Source: Limnomonas spitsbergensis (lineage: Eukaryota; Chlorophyta; Chlorophyceae; Chlamydomonadales). From it: a stretch of DNA of 64,000 nt. Location: assembly GCA_037349105.1 (NCBI GenBank), contig JAYJMM010000092.1, positions 1,178,001 to 1,242,000 on the forward strand, written 5' to 3'. Position 1 is the first letter of the stretch; every line of letters begins with the position of its first letter. The notes beneath the pieces were generated by a model, which was given only the letters and a program-made list of their open reading frames with translations, made no database searches and was not told where the DNA came from. The position numbers and the translations under genes are program-made. Below, in pieces: positions 33,252 through 44,322 of this stretch.

Positions 33252-34718
33252 GGAGCATCTTCGCCAGAGCATTCGCACGCGCGATATACACAGGGGACGT
33301 GGGAGCCTTGAAAGCGGAAATGCAGGTTGGAGCTCGAAGCTCGGTGGGAATGAATGGATTATTGAGTCCTGTATTTAAATTAATCTTGATATTCTGAAGG
33401 GACAGTGCTTCGCGGGGGGGAAGTGGGAAATAATTCGAAGCTTGTACCGCTGAGGTGTACGTCAGTGCTTTCGACTCCCTCTAGTCACGCCGCATCGGCG
33501 TTCTCTTTTCTTTTCTTTTTCAAGTAGTCATTGATATTCATTCCTCCCATTCCCATTTCTCGACGGCGTCTTTCGAATGCGTGCAGCAAAGTATATATAT
33601 TGTATATAAACCCTAGTGTCGTTATATTGCAGGGGGTGACGGGTGATTATTGAACATCGAGGTGTTCTGAAGGACACCCGAGAGAAGAGGGCAGTATTGT
33701 TTTTATGCCTAGCATGAACCAATTGTAAGCTGATCTACATATGTCGACCGAGCAGGCGCTCATGATCCAAGGACGGACTCACATCTCTCGGCGAACTGTC
33801 GTTGCACAGCGTCTACGCAACACCCCAGGGTCCTTCATCTGAGCAGCGCGAAAGGAAAGGAACACAGGAACTGACGCTGGGACGGTCATGTGGCACAACA
33901 GGCATCGTGATCAGCAGATGCCTCACAAGCAAGCTGCTTGGCAGTTGGCACCACCGTCCTGAACCTGAGGAAGTCCTGAGGAAACACACAAGTTCCGGTA
34001 CTCAGGTTCCTTTGTGAGTCCCGGGTATATTGCCTAAGGGCCAAAACCAATACAGGTGGATCTATCCCCCGCCCTTGACCCTTGCGGGAAAGCTCAAACT
34101 ACCGGTTCTGTACCGTACCTACACCAGGTGAAGTCAAATTGTTTTTGTCCCTACTATTGAGGTGTCCCATGTTGTGTAGTCTGGCAGTAGTTGCCGAGTT
34201 TGTCCTTGCCCATGTTTGTGTTCTGAACTTGTTAGGTGATGGTCCGGTGATGGTGCTGCTTTGTTGGTTGACTGTTGGGTGGTGCTGGTGATGGTGATAA
34301 CGGAGATGAATCTTGCCACATGCATAGTAATCAACTCCTTGCCTACCATGCATGCGTGCCATGCCTACCATGCATGCGTGCCATGCCTACCATGCATGCA
34401 TGCATGCCACGCCTACCATGCATGCGTGCCATGCCCACCATGCATGCGTGCCATGCCTACCATGCATGCATGCGTGCCATGCTACTATTATTGTAACTTG
34501 TGTAAATACTCTACACCAACTGAAGCTTTTCGTTGACTTACATATTATAGAGGCTTAACGAAAGGTAGCTTTGCTTCACTCTGTTGATGAAGGTGTCGGT
34601 GGCTAGGCTTCACTCTACCTTGTAGCTACAGGTAGCCTTGTTAGGCATATTCCTGTGAAAGACTCTCTTATCCAAATCTTGCATGACTGTTCGAAGGCCT
34701 TCCTATGCCTTCCAATGC
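33252..34718. other. Upstream intergenic region, mostly featureless
   Basis: No convincing coding exon on either strand. There is an AT-rich stretch near 33590-33610 and a 22-bp minisatellite at 34345-34485. Short open frames here lack splice sites, homology or codon bias. Confidence 0.6.
34345..34485. repeat. 22-bp minisatellite with CATGCATGC cores
   Basis: About six copies of a unit close to ACCATGCATGCGTGCCATGC with small length changes. The core is self-complementary and resembles the larger CATGCATG array in dynein intron 2. Confidence 0.85.
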
Positions 34719-35092
34719 TGAGGCTCCATTGCTATGTTCGATTGTTATTGGATTGAACATTGGACCTTTGTCCTACATCGTAACACGAGGATGCCACTTC
34801 CCCGCACTCCCTGCTTCCCCGCTTCAAGAATAGCTAGTACGATCAAGTAAGAGCTTGACACTGTTTCATTTAGTGTCAGAGCAACTTCCGTTCCCTGTCA
34901 TAAATCTGTCACAAATTTGTGAAAATGAACAGAAATAGCTCTGAGACCAAATGAAACAGAGTCGAGCTCTTACTTGTACTAGATGTTCTTGAAGCAGGGA
35001 GTACGGTGAAGTGGCAACCTCGTGTAGCAATGTAGTAGGTCAGAGGTCCAATGTTCAATCCAATAACAATCTAACAGAGCAATGGAGCCTCA
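34719..35092. repeat. 374-bp imperfect foldback palindrome
   Basis: The left end reads TGAGGCTCCATTGCT and the right end is its exact complement, AGCAATGGAGCCTCA. Matching blocks continue inward on both arms: around GTTATTGGATTGAACATTGG, then the GAGCTCTTAC/GTAAGAGCTTG block, then GTTTCAT. They meet at the perfect centre TCACAAATTTGTGA (34909-34922). It has no coding capacity and no clear target duplication. It could be a foldback/MITE-type element or a long-hairpin RNA precursor. Confidence 0.85.
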
Positions 35093-35104
35093 GTGTCACA
35101 AAAA

Positions 35105-38100
35105 ATTCCCGTATACGTGACAGAACCGTATAACTAATCTGCAGTCCCAGTCGCAGAGTCTCCGAGCCCTAGTCATGGAGCCTCCGAATTACAGGTAGCG
35201 GCCTAACATCCTGACTTTCCGGGACGTGTTGAGGCAGAGTTTCGAGTACATAGATAATTGGCATAACGTCATTAACATAGTCAATAGGGCCTGCCGGGAC
35301 CTAGTTCCCCGGGCAGCCCCAGCTGCTTCTTCTCTTTGTCCATTTTAAATGACAGGCTTCCTAGTTCCTACTGTAAAGAACACCCATTAGCCCTTAGTGC
35401 ACCTAGACAGTACCTTCAGCGCAGTCAAGTCTAGACATGCAGCAAGCAGTTATACAGCAACGTAACAGCCCAAGCCAGAAGTTGCGGTTTGCAAGCCCGT
35501 AGCTAGCTCTCGCTGCAGCCCTCCTAGAAGCTATGTAGCCTACTGGGCGTGCTCCCGTCTCCCGGTCTGCCAACCCGAAAGATCAGGCAGGTCCATCCAT
35601 AGCAGAGTCTTTTCTAGGAGCATCTTAGCGGATCTCCCTTTCACGGAGGCAAGTCATGCACGGACCTAAGCGCCCCCTTTGGCACAAAGTGGTTATAGCA
35701 TGATCAGCTAGTGTCGTCATTTTACCTGCTTGAGGTGGTGGGCCTTCTCTGATTTACATTTTTTTTGAAGTTCACTCTGCCTTGAACTAGCTTAAGTGCA
35801 TCCTAGCAGCCATCTTGAGCTTGAAAATCTGTCCCAAATATAGATATTGCAAAAACCGGTCGTGGCATCTCCACACTCGATTTGCGTTAAGTTTTTGAAG
35901 ATCACCTATGTAGTAATTAACCCAGATCAACATCCTGCATGCTTGCCCGGGATCAACAGTTAGGGTCGGACTGTGTGAGCGTCATAGGTTGCGGAAGAAA
36001 TTGCTGGGTCAGCCGGAGTACTGAGCCCGGAATTTAGTGTGCCAAGAGTGCTTGCAGGGACGTGAGCCATTCCAGTTGCGTGGGGCGATCAAGCTAGCGC
36101 AAATTGCGGATCAGCGCAGGGTAGCGCCATAGCCCACACCTTCTGCTCAACGAGTAAAGGTGAGTAGTTGTGTGCCTTTCCTGTTCCTGCGCGCCTTTTC
36201 TCAGCTGCCAACGCCGGAGGACGCTGGAGGGCCCCAACGCTGGAGGGCCCCATGCACAACCGTTTTTTTTTTTCAGCGTCTCAGGTTTTTTAGGGTTGGG
36301 CGGCCGGCCTCACACCCTGTTAAGTCCAAAGAAAAGAGAAGTGTTTAGTAGACAAGGCAGTCGCAGCAGTCTAGCTTGCTCTGTGCTCGGCGGAGCAAGG
36401 TTGCTGTGATTTGAGCAAGGTCAAGTGCTAGCTGTCTCTTGGTACTTAATGCGGAGCAGGGATGCGGCATTGAATCCAGCGGCGACTGGTTTTTTATTAA
36501 GAGGTGCAGCTAAGTGCCATCTTTGGTACCCAGTGCTCAGGAGGAGCAGGGGTGCGACATCTGGTCCAGCGCAGCTTGGGCTTTGATTATTTCTCATGCA
36601 GCCCTGACCTTTCTAGCAGGCTTCCACCAGGCTGCAGTAGGCAATGGAGCAGAAGCGGTGTCGCTGGCTGCGTAATTGCTGTGAGCCACACAGTCAATTG
36701 CGTCATTTGAGTAACGGAAATTGCAGTTCCAGCCGGCAGGCGGAAGGCAGTTTCAGCAATGTTAGCCCAACCATGCATGTCCGGATCTTGATCCGGAACG
36801 CCACCATAACCCAGGCGCAGTGAGGCAAAGTAGGCTAGCGAGGGGATTGCCTGCTGTAGAGAAATCCAGGAGCGGCCAGAATGCCGTGAGGAAGGGTGGT
36901 GTAGTAAAGGCTATTGCAGGCCCGTCCGCAAGAAAGGACCTAGCAACCTGGCTGGGCCCCGCAGCGCGGGTAGACCAAACATTCCCGGAAGAGCCGGAGG
37001 ACCTAGCAACCTGGCTGGGCCCCGCAGCACGGGTAGACCAAACATTCCCGGAAGAGCCGGAGGACCTAGCAACCTGGCTGGGCCCCGCAGCGCGGGTAGA
37101 CCAAACATTCCCGGAAGAGCCGGAGGACCTAGCAACCTGGCTGGGCCCCACAGCGCGGGTAGACCAAACATTCCCGGAAGAGCCGGAGGGCCTAGCAACC
37201 TGGCTGGGCCCCGCAGCGCGGGTAGACCAAACATTCCCGGAAGAGCCGGAGGACCTAGCAACCTGGCTGGGCCCCGCAGCGCGGGTAGACCAAACATTCC
37301 CGGAAGAGCCGGAGGGCCTAGCTGATGGAACGGTCAAACTAGCAATTATCAGGCGTGGATTCGGCCGAGGAGGGCCGGTACCCGCATCGCTGGAGGATTC
37401 TCTTGGGGTCAACCACCACCCACCACAGGTGGGGGACAACCACCACCCACCACTTGGGGTCAACCACCACCAACCACAGGTGGGGTCAACCTAGATTTCG
37501 ATAAGTGGAAGCAGTTGAAGGGCGGCACCCCGCAGCTATTAATGGAGTCTGATACGGCCACGCCCCTGACCGCTGGAATGGATCCGGACGGCAGGGTGGA
37601 GCATGCAACCCGACTGATATATTAACCATCTAGGCTTGGAGCAGGCAGGCCCCGTTGCACAGTTTGGAGGCGGAGATTTTAACGCAGCCTTGCGCAGGGC
37701 CGCTGGCAGTCAGGAGGGTTGCAACGCCGCCTGTTGCAGTAGGGGCAGTGAGCGCTACCATGGTCCCGATAAAAAGGGAAGCCGAGCCGGATAGGCAGGA
37801 GGCTGCGCCGTTCAAGCAGGAAATTTAAGTGACTGGGCAGGAGGCAGTGCAACCTGGGTAGGTAGTGCTTGTGGCGGGGAAGGTGCCACAGGCGTGGGAC
37901 GCAGTGTCAGCTGTGCCAGCGGGGGCCCCGTGGGCAAACGAAGAGTCGGATGAGGAAGAGCCAGACCCAGGGAGGGGCAGGGCAGGACCTGTGGAACAGG
38001 AGGGTGACAGGGAGGAGCTTGGGTTAGCAGCCAGGAATGGATCTCACCAGAGAAAAGAGGCGCAACCGCGTTGCCTGCCCCATAGAGTAGCACCAGCTTC

Positions 38101-38900
38101 CACGGTGTATGAAACGCCCGGTTCCCGTCCAGAGCAACCAGACCAGTTCAGGGGTCCAGGCGGGAAATAAGGTAAAACCAAAGCCAGGGAGGGAGACGGT
38201 ATGAGCTTTTCAACAACCCAGCTTGGGCACACCTGCCTGATGTGCAGGCTGCATGCCCCATTGGATATGGGGGCGCTGCAGGGAGGCACCCAGTGGATCC
38301 AAGGGGACAGGGGAAGAAATCAGCCCAGCCGAAAGGGTGTGCCAGGTTAGCGCAGTGGACCAATGTGTTGTGGGAAGAGGCATATGACAAATGCCTGTCT
38401 CACCTGGGGGACAGAGGGGTTGCCTTAGACGAGTTCTGGCTGCACCATCTGGAGAATGGGCCACGAAGGTCTCAAGGAGGCGTCCAAGGGAAGGGTCTGG
38501 CAGGAGGCGGCTCAGGCAGTTAGGACCTTCTCCGATGAGTGGCTGCCTGAGTACAAAGGGAGCATGATCTGAACGGAACAGGCGCAGAGGGGGATGACCA
38601 GCATGACCCAGAGCGGAGGGGGTTTCGCAGTCCGGGTGCGTACCAGGGGGGTGCACCCTTGGAGGCGCTGACCTGGCACAAAGAGCACCAGGGAGTCGGG
38701 TATCCCCCAGCAGCTGTTCCAAAATTTGATATTATCAGGGGTGGCATTGAGCAAAACCTCCGGGACCAACAGCAGGCCAGAGCAGGGACTGTTCCGCCCA
38801 TGCCAGTTAGCACGGTAGCTAGCTAGCAGCTGCACTTGACCAGCCGTGTTCTTGCCAGGATGACTGAGCACAGGTATGGCCTGCGGAGGGCAATCAAGCG
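35105..38900 (+). mobile_element. Decayed retroelement copy 1 (5' region plus broken ORF1/gag-like sequence)
   Basis: The start matches the start of the element at 61736: both carry GTATACGTG(A/C)CAGAACCGT. Further in, both share GGGCCTGCCGGG followed by a short hairpin, then a GGACCT(A/G)AAGCGC block and GATCAGC. The ORF1-like part is interrupted by stops but retains VPAGAPWANEESDEEEPDP near 37910, which parallels VPVGKPWADLISEEELSDP in the other copy. No reverse transcriptase was recognised. The right boundary is uncertain because later elements are nested or adjacent. Confidence 0.6.
36820..37494 (+). pseudogene. ORF1-like fragment of retroelement copy 1 with a six-fold 63-bp repeat
   Basis: An open stretch of 224 codons. 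Residues 40 onward are six near-identical 21-residue repeats built on DLATWLGPAARVDQTFPEEP (36937-37314). The stretch then becomes His/Pro/Gln-rich. The flanking frames that resemble the intact copy are broken, so this is treated as a remnant. The repeat itself has stayed in frame. Confidence 0.55.
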
Positions 38901-38970
38901 AGGCGAAAAATGATGAGAGGTTCAGGATCATACTGGATCAGGATCGGGGGGGGAAAGATAGAGGCGGTTC

Positions 38971-39862
38971 CGAGGGGGGGGCAAAAAAAGTTTAACACCC
39001 CATCCTCGAAAGTTGTAGAGCTTGAAAAGAGCTTTCCATATCTGGTCTTAACATTGATTTTGGCCCAGGGGGCTGGAAGATATGGAGGGTCAAAGGAGGG
39101 GGGGAGGGGGGTAACACAAAATGTTTTTTGGGAAATTTTATTATCTTTTTTTTGAACATCAGATTGAGACGATAGCTACACCGTTGCATTCCTACTGTCA
39201 TTTGCTACAGTTATGCATCACAAAACATCCCACACAGAATACCAGACCCCTCTGGGCATGCAATTATGGCATGGGGGGTTGTCATGGCACCGGAACCACA
39301 TGCACCATTGTGCGTACACCCATTCTGGAATCACACGGTGTAGCTGCATTTGTAATTGCTATGAAGTACGCAATGACAACCTGCTGTAAGCATCGTTTGA
39401 ATTTCTTAAATTTCTCAGACAACCTAGTTGCCTAAGATGTCATATGCGGCGGCTGAGAGGGGTTCTGCCCACAATCCTTCCACCAACAGACCAGTGGCTT
39501 GCACCATCTGCAGAAGCATTGCGGGTACCATCCGCCCATAGTTTGATGCCACTCATGCGTGAGCCCTCTCGTTTCTAGAGCCTTGTGGTCTCTAGCGAGG
39601 ATATGTAGCTGGCAGGTGGTAGCTAGAGCAATGCTTTGTTTGTTAGTTTTACTGCTTGACATTTGTGAACCATCTATACTTATCGACACCATCAGAAGCG
39701 CACGGATGAGCTGACTGAAATTGAACCCGCTCCCTTCCTTAAATTCTGTTTTTTAACTAAGAAATTAAGGTTTTACCAGGTTCCGGAGGCGGGGGGGGGG
39801 GTAGCCAGGGGTCGTTTGACATGTTTTTAGGATGGGGTGTAACCTTTTTTGCCCCCACCTCG
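38971..39862. mobile_element. 892-bp hAT-like non-autonomous DNA transposon
   Basis: Perfect 8-bp duplications GGCGGTTC flank it at 38963-38970 and 39863-39870. The terminal inverted repeats start CGAGG(G/T)GGGGGCAAAAAA and continue through a shared CACCCCATCCT block for about 35 bp. An 8-bp target duplication is typical of hAT elements. The inside has no recognisable transposase, so it is probably non-autonomous. A shorter relative lies at 42594-42743. Confidence 0.8.
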
Positions 39863-40084
39863 GGCGGTTCTACGTGGCCGGGCGGCTGACCTTAACACGC
39901 GGGCAGATAGGAGGGGTGACCACCAGGGAAGAGGAGGCCCAGATCTGCTGGCGGGTGATCAGACAAGGGCAGCCAGAAGGGTGGAAATCCTTGAGCTGCA
40001 GGGTGATCGGGCTGAGTGGCAAACTGATTCGGGCCCAGGGGTGTATACAGGGGGCACGCAGGGGGCACATCCTATGTTTGTATT

Positions 40085-40229
40085 TCTAGCCTTTTGTCTG
40101 TCCCTTCACTTAATTTCCCACTTTTCTTCATATTTTTCTGCCCCCTGATGTTTGTTTCGTTCGCCTTAAGTTAGGCGCCCAGGCGGCCAAGCCTTTTTGA
40201 GCAGGGCCCAGCGGTGTAACGTCATTGAC
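40085..40229 (+). repeat. Dispersed repeat, copy A (most complete)
   Basis: A pyrimidine-rich 5' part (TAGCCTTTTGTCTGTCCCTT) is followed by a GGCGCCCANGCGGCC block, a T-rich stretch, and GAGCAGGGCCCAG.GGTGTAACGTCATTGAC at the end. At least ten full or partial copies occur in this window in both orientations. The 3' end is constant and the 5' ends vary, which would suit a 5'-truncating retroposed element. Confidence 0.8.
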
Positions 40230-41480
40230 AGGGGGCACGCAGCCCAGCCGACCCAGCTGTGACACATGCAGCCAGCAAACAGGCTCCAGTGGGGAAGCCC
40301 GCCCATCTGAATCGCGCCAGCCGTCGGAGGGCGGTATGAGATCTCGGGATGGGGCGGAGCGCCAGCCATGTGAGAGTGAAAGGGGATCCAGGGGTAAGGC
40401 TGATCGCCTGCCATCCGAGGGTGGCAGGGTGCCTAGGAGTGAGCCTAGTCAGCAACGCGCTAACAAAGGGCCGCCGCAGGAGGGCAGCGGCCGCCGTGTT
40501 AGAGAGCACCAGCCCAGCCAAGGCCTGTCAGGGGCGGGCAATGGGGGTGGTGGATCTGGTTCAAGCTCCATCACTGAGATCCTGGATTTGAGGGCCCTGA
40601 CAGGCAAGGATCTGGTGACTGGCGGGAGGAGTCCAGAAAAGAGAAAAGATAAAAAGGGTGGGCTGTTGTTGGAACAAGCGGAGTGAAATGTGCAGTTCCA
40701 GCGGCAAGTGATGCAGTCACTGATGTTAGAAATGACTCAGCCTGGGGCAGTGATATCGAAAGGAAAAAAAAAAGCGCAATCCCGATTATTCTCTAAAGCG
40801 TGTAGTGACTGTTCGGAAATATTGCCAGGCGTGCTGCGTGGGGATCGCAGAACAGGATGGCAATGACGGATGAGCTGCTGGCCTTACCATTGTGGCGGGA
40901 GAGGTCGCGGGGTTGTGCCAGTCGCCCTCAGCCATGGCGCTGCTGAGTAAGTCCTTGCAGAAAATCTGGGACAAGAAGCCAATTAGTGAGGGGCCGCTGG
41001 TGGAAGCCATTGCAACGGCTCCAGCCAGGCCGGACAGGGTCATCAAAGAGGCAGTACAGGCCAGGGATATGTGGGTGCAGCCGGCCGGTGGGAGTGACCA
41101 GATGTCCGAATTTCTGCTCACCCTGTGGTTCTAAGTGGTTGAGGTAGAGCTCGGAAAGCCCACTTCCGAGGTGCGGGCGGTTACAAGCATCCGTATTGGG
41201 GTAAATTGAGCCTTGGACCCTGAGGTTAAGCCGGAGGAGACTGTGGGCGCATTCGCTCCTAGGGTGCTCTCCACAGCTGAGCTGTTGCACATCGCTAGGG
41301 ACGCAACATATCACTTTGGCAGAAATGTTGTTCTGTCTCCAACCTGTTTCTGGGTGGCCTCCCGGATCACATACACATCAGGTTAGATGAGTGTGTCGTC
41401 GGGTGCCAGGCTACCTGGACAAGAAGGATGAAGAGCAGATCGCCATTCTGACTCAGAAGGTGGTGCTGCGGGAATAATAA
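40230..41480 (+). pseudogene. Retroelement-like coding remnants
   Basis: Two stretches look coding but stay short and broken. One is 40225-40686, rich in Ser, Arg, Gly and Gln and ending with an acidic/basic segment. The other is 40892-41134, continuing in another frame to about 41380 (around STAELLHIARDATYHFGRN). Base composition resembles the ORF1 of the element at 63043. No catalytic domain was recognised. They are best read as fragments of old retroelements. Confidence 0.35.
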
Positions 41481-41630
41481 CGGCTAGAGATGGTACAATC
41501 CAGGGTCGGATATTTTAAACCAGCAGCCGCGGCTGCAGCGCAGAGGGGACCAGCCGAGTGCCATTCAGGGAAAGGCAGGCGGGAGCGGAGTGGCCAGTGC
41601 GAGTCTCAGCCCAGGCTTGACGGTGCATGG

Positions 41631-41742
41631 CACATTTTCCTTTCCCCCCTCTTCCTTTTACTTTCTTCTGTTCTCCCTTCTGAACAGTTGGGCGCCCACG
41701 CGGCCGAGCTTTGAGCGGGCCCAGAGGTGTAACGTTATTGAC
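41631..41742 (+). repeat. Dispersed repeat, copy B
   Basis: Pyrimidine-rich tract, then GGCGCCCACGCGGCCGAGC and CCAGAGGTGTAACGTTATTG. It matches copy A over its whole length. Confidence 0.8.
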
Positions 41743-42359
41743 CTGCAGCCGTGGGGGCTAGCGCGCAGCAGTCGCGCATAGAGAATAAGCCCCAAAGTGT
41801 CACATGGTCGGATCAGGCGGCAGGCCTGGCAGCAAGTTCAGGGGGTGACCAGCGGCCTGTTTCATATGTGGACGCACAGCGCATGAGAGGCGCAACTGTC
41901 TCAAGGCGCTGGCTACTGAGGGGGAGCGCAAACCGGCACCTCTAGCCACGGATATAGTCACGAACGTGTTTCGTTGTATACGAAGTTCGTTGTTGCTTGA
42001 AAAGTCACTGTTTTGGCGATATTTTTGATTTGTTGCCCCTTGACACGAAAATTCCAGTCAAAAACATTTTCACACTTGATTTCGTTGCTCCCTGAACAAC
42101 GATCAAAACAGCCAGATACGTCCGTGACTATGGTAGTCACGGGGCAGGCGGCCAAGCCATGACCGCCGCCCCCCCCCCCGCGAACAGGGCAATCTACCAG
42201 CAGGGCCTATGAGAGGGCCCAGGGCGGGTGGGCCCAGCAACCAGGGCAATCCACCGGCAAAAACTATGAGAGGGCCCCAGATAGCAAGCCGTACCAAAAG
42301 CCGGGGCAGGGCCAAGGACACCAGGGGCAACAAGCAGCTCACGTGTCTCACCTGTCGGG

Positions 42360-42467
42360 ACCCTTCTTTCCCTCTTACCTTCAGTTTTTCCTCTTCCAAC
42401 GGGACAGTTGGGCGCCCACGCGGCAGAGCCTTTCTGAGTCGGGGCCCAGAGGTTTAATGTCATTCAC
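42360..42467 (+). repeat. Dispersed repeat, copy C
   Basis: Same order of blocks as copy A: GGCGCCCACGCGGCAGAGCC, then GGGCCCAGAGGTTTAATGTC. It is slightly more diverged. Confidence 0.75.
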
Positions 42468-42562
42468 CTGTCAGCACCCTGGGGGGATGCCCTGGCTTTT
42501 GTGGAAGATGTGGTGGATATCGTTGAGGTGTAGACGTGTTTAGAGGCTGGAACTTCCCGTGC

Positions 42563-42850
42563 CTTTCCTTTCTAGCCTTTTGCCTGTCCAACCCGAGGGG
42601 GGGGGCAAACAAAAAATTCGACCCCATCCCTCGCCCCATCCCCCTTTTTGTAGAGCTTAACGAGAGCGTTCCATGGCTGTTTTTTAATATTCGTTTTTTG
42701 AGGGGGATGGGGTCCCCAGCCTTATTTTTTGTCCCCCCCATCGGTCCATCCACTTAATTTACCCTTTTTCCTCTTTTTCCAGCCCCATTTAGTTAGGCGC
42801 CCACGCGGCCGAGCCTTTTTTTAGCAGGGCCCAGAGGTGTAACGTCATCA
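42563..42850 (+). repeat. Dispersed repeat, copy D, interrupted by a MITE
   Basis: The left part reads TAGCCTTTTGCCTGTCCA and the right part resumes TCCACTTAATTTACC, then GGCGCCCACGCGGCCGAGCC and CAGAGGTGTAACGTCAT. Copies A and H are continuous at this point, so the 150 bp at 42594-42743 is an insertion. Confidence 0.8.
42594..42743. mobile_element. 150-bp MITE related to the hAT-like element at 38971
   Basis: Ends begin CGAGGGGGGGGGCAAA and, inverted, CGATGGGGGGGACAAA. Both arms carry ACCCCATCCC-type blocks. The flanks GTCCAACC and GTCCATCC match at 7 of 8 positions, a slightly worn 8-bp target duplication. The internal segment TGTAGAGCTT.A..AGAGC.TTCCAT is shared with the 892-bp element. 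Confidence 0.75.
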
Positions 42851-43154
42851 GGACGGACAGGATCGGCGCATGAGCACAGGGCAGCTGTCACATCAAGGTG
42901 GTACCCGAACCGCTTACCACCCAGGCAATGCAGTGGTGCAGACGTTGAAGACAATGTACAGGAAAAGCCAGCGGCAAGTGGCGAAAGCCAAGCTTTCCGT
43001 ATCCGAGTGGCCTCCAACCCGCCTAGAGTCCAAGCAAGCTGTGGTCCTGCCTTCTTAAAAAAGCAGCGTCACACGCTGTCTAAAGAAAACGAATGGCACG
43101 CAGAAAGTGTTTCCATACCCACCCCAATGAAGCTCATATGATTATCCAGCAGGT

Positions 43155-43296
43155 CATTCAGACTAGTTGCTTGCCCAGGGGGGTCACTGGTTCTCGCTTT
43201 CTGCCCTAGTGTATCAAGTGCATGTACCGGTTTACGGGCACATGTCCCATGCATCAATTGTGATGCTCTGATGGACCGTAAAAACTTCAAAGACAT
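43155..43296 (-). repeat. Coding-like dispersed repeat, copy 1
   Basis: On the minus strand this reads LMHGTCARKPVHALDTLGQ with flanking open sequence. A homologous copy lies on the plus strand at about 59590-59712 and reads LMHGTCARKPVQALNMLGQ. Conservation of the reading suggests a fragment of a repeated protein-coding element. I do not recognise the family. Confidence 0.5.
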
Positions 43297-43430
43297 CCAG
43301 CCATTGCAGGGATCCAGAATTCCAGATGCATCTCAAATCGAGCAGTGTGTTCCATATAGGAACCTCTCTCCAAGAAGTTGCTGAAATTATGTAGAGGTGC
43401 TAGCACTTCCACAATTCATGTGCCCTCTTG

Positions 43431-43790
43431 TGCATGACCCAGAGGTGTAACATTATTGACTTACTGACTCCCACAATTTGGGCCGGGTTCCTTTTCCAGT
43501 CTTTTGTCTGTCCCATACCCCCCCCCCTCCTTTTCCCTTTTTGAGCAGGGCCCAGAGGCGTTAAATCATTAACAATTCGGATAGGATCACCATCTTGTGT
43601 TACAAGACGTTGGGCCTGTCACAGCTTGCCGTAGAAGTGTAGCGACGCAAGTTGTCTCGTGGCAAAAATCAACACACCTAGCTGGGACCATGGTATTTCT
43701 TGCCCCGGCGCGTCACACTGGTGCAATGCTTGGACACCCACGCGGACGGCAGCCTTTTTCAGCAGGGCGCAGAGGCAAAGCGTCCTTACC
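43431..43790 (+). repeat. Dispersed repeat fragments E and F
   Basis: Three pieces of the same repeat. 43431-43463 is a 3'-end fragment. 43489-43573 has the pyrimidine tract and a GAGCAGGGCCCAGAGGCGTT end. 43723-43790 has ACCCACGCGGACGGCAGCC and CAGCAGGGCGCAGAGGC. All are more worn than copies A-D. Confidence 0.65.
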
Positions 43791-43904
43791 TGGTGCAATG
43801 ATGCCTGCTAACAATGGTGGTTTGCCTCCCTCCGACACACGCTAGGATCCTGCCCCTCTCGCAGCCCATCTTCAGCACTGCAACCGTCACAGCTGCAGAT
43901 AGGC

Positions 43905-43997
43905 ATCAAGGCATGGCAGTCCAGTCTGGGCTGCCATGCCTTGATCCAGTGCCATTGTTGCAGTGCCACGCTTTGCTGGTGCCAGGCACCAGCAAAG
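43905..43997. repeat. Two adjacent perfect hairpins
   Basis: ATCAAGGCATGGCAG (43905-43919) pairs exactly with CTGCCATGCCTTGAT (43931-43945) across an 11-nt loop. Just after it, CTTTGCTGGTGCC (43971-43983) pairs with GGCACCAGCAAAG (43985-43997) around a single base. There is no T-run, and this is a eukaryotic intergenic region, so no terminator is implied. Confidence 0.7.
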
Positions 43998-44111
43998 CAT
44001 GGCGTTGGGACTTGGGACAGCAGCCTCAGCAGCACCAGCCTGGCATTGTGCTCAGACGGCAGCTCAGCCGCAACGGCAGTCCTGAAAGCGCAGGCCAGTC
44101 ATGGGCACCAG

Positions 44112-44172
44112 GTCAATGACGTAACACCTCTGGGCCCTGCTCTAAGAAGGCTCGGCCGCGTGGGCACCAGGG
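44112..44172 (-). repeat. Dispersed repeat, copy G (inverted)
   Basis: Reverse complement of the family 3' end: TCAATGACGTAACACCTCTG, then GGGCCCTGC and a CGGCCGCGTGGGCACC block. Confidence 0.75.
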
Positions 44173-44322
44173 CAGCAGCTTGTCTGGGCCGTCTGAATTC
44201 CGAGCACGACAGAGGGCACAGCTCCACACCGTCATCAATCAACCCGGGCTCTTCTCTTCGCTTTTCTGAATCCAGCTCGGCTTGAATTAGGGAAAACAAA
44301 GTGGGGCATCGACAGGCAAGCC

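Noticed and set aside
36762..37463. Minus-strand 233-codon ORF with SSGNVWSTRAAGPSQVAR repeats
   Set aside because: Antisense of the 63-bp repeat in the retroelement ORF; the plus frame is the one consistent with the related copy.
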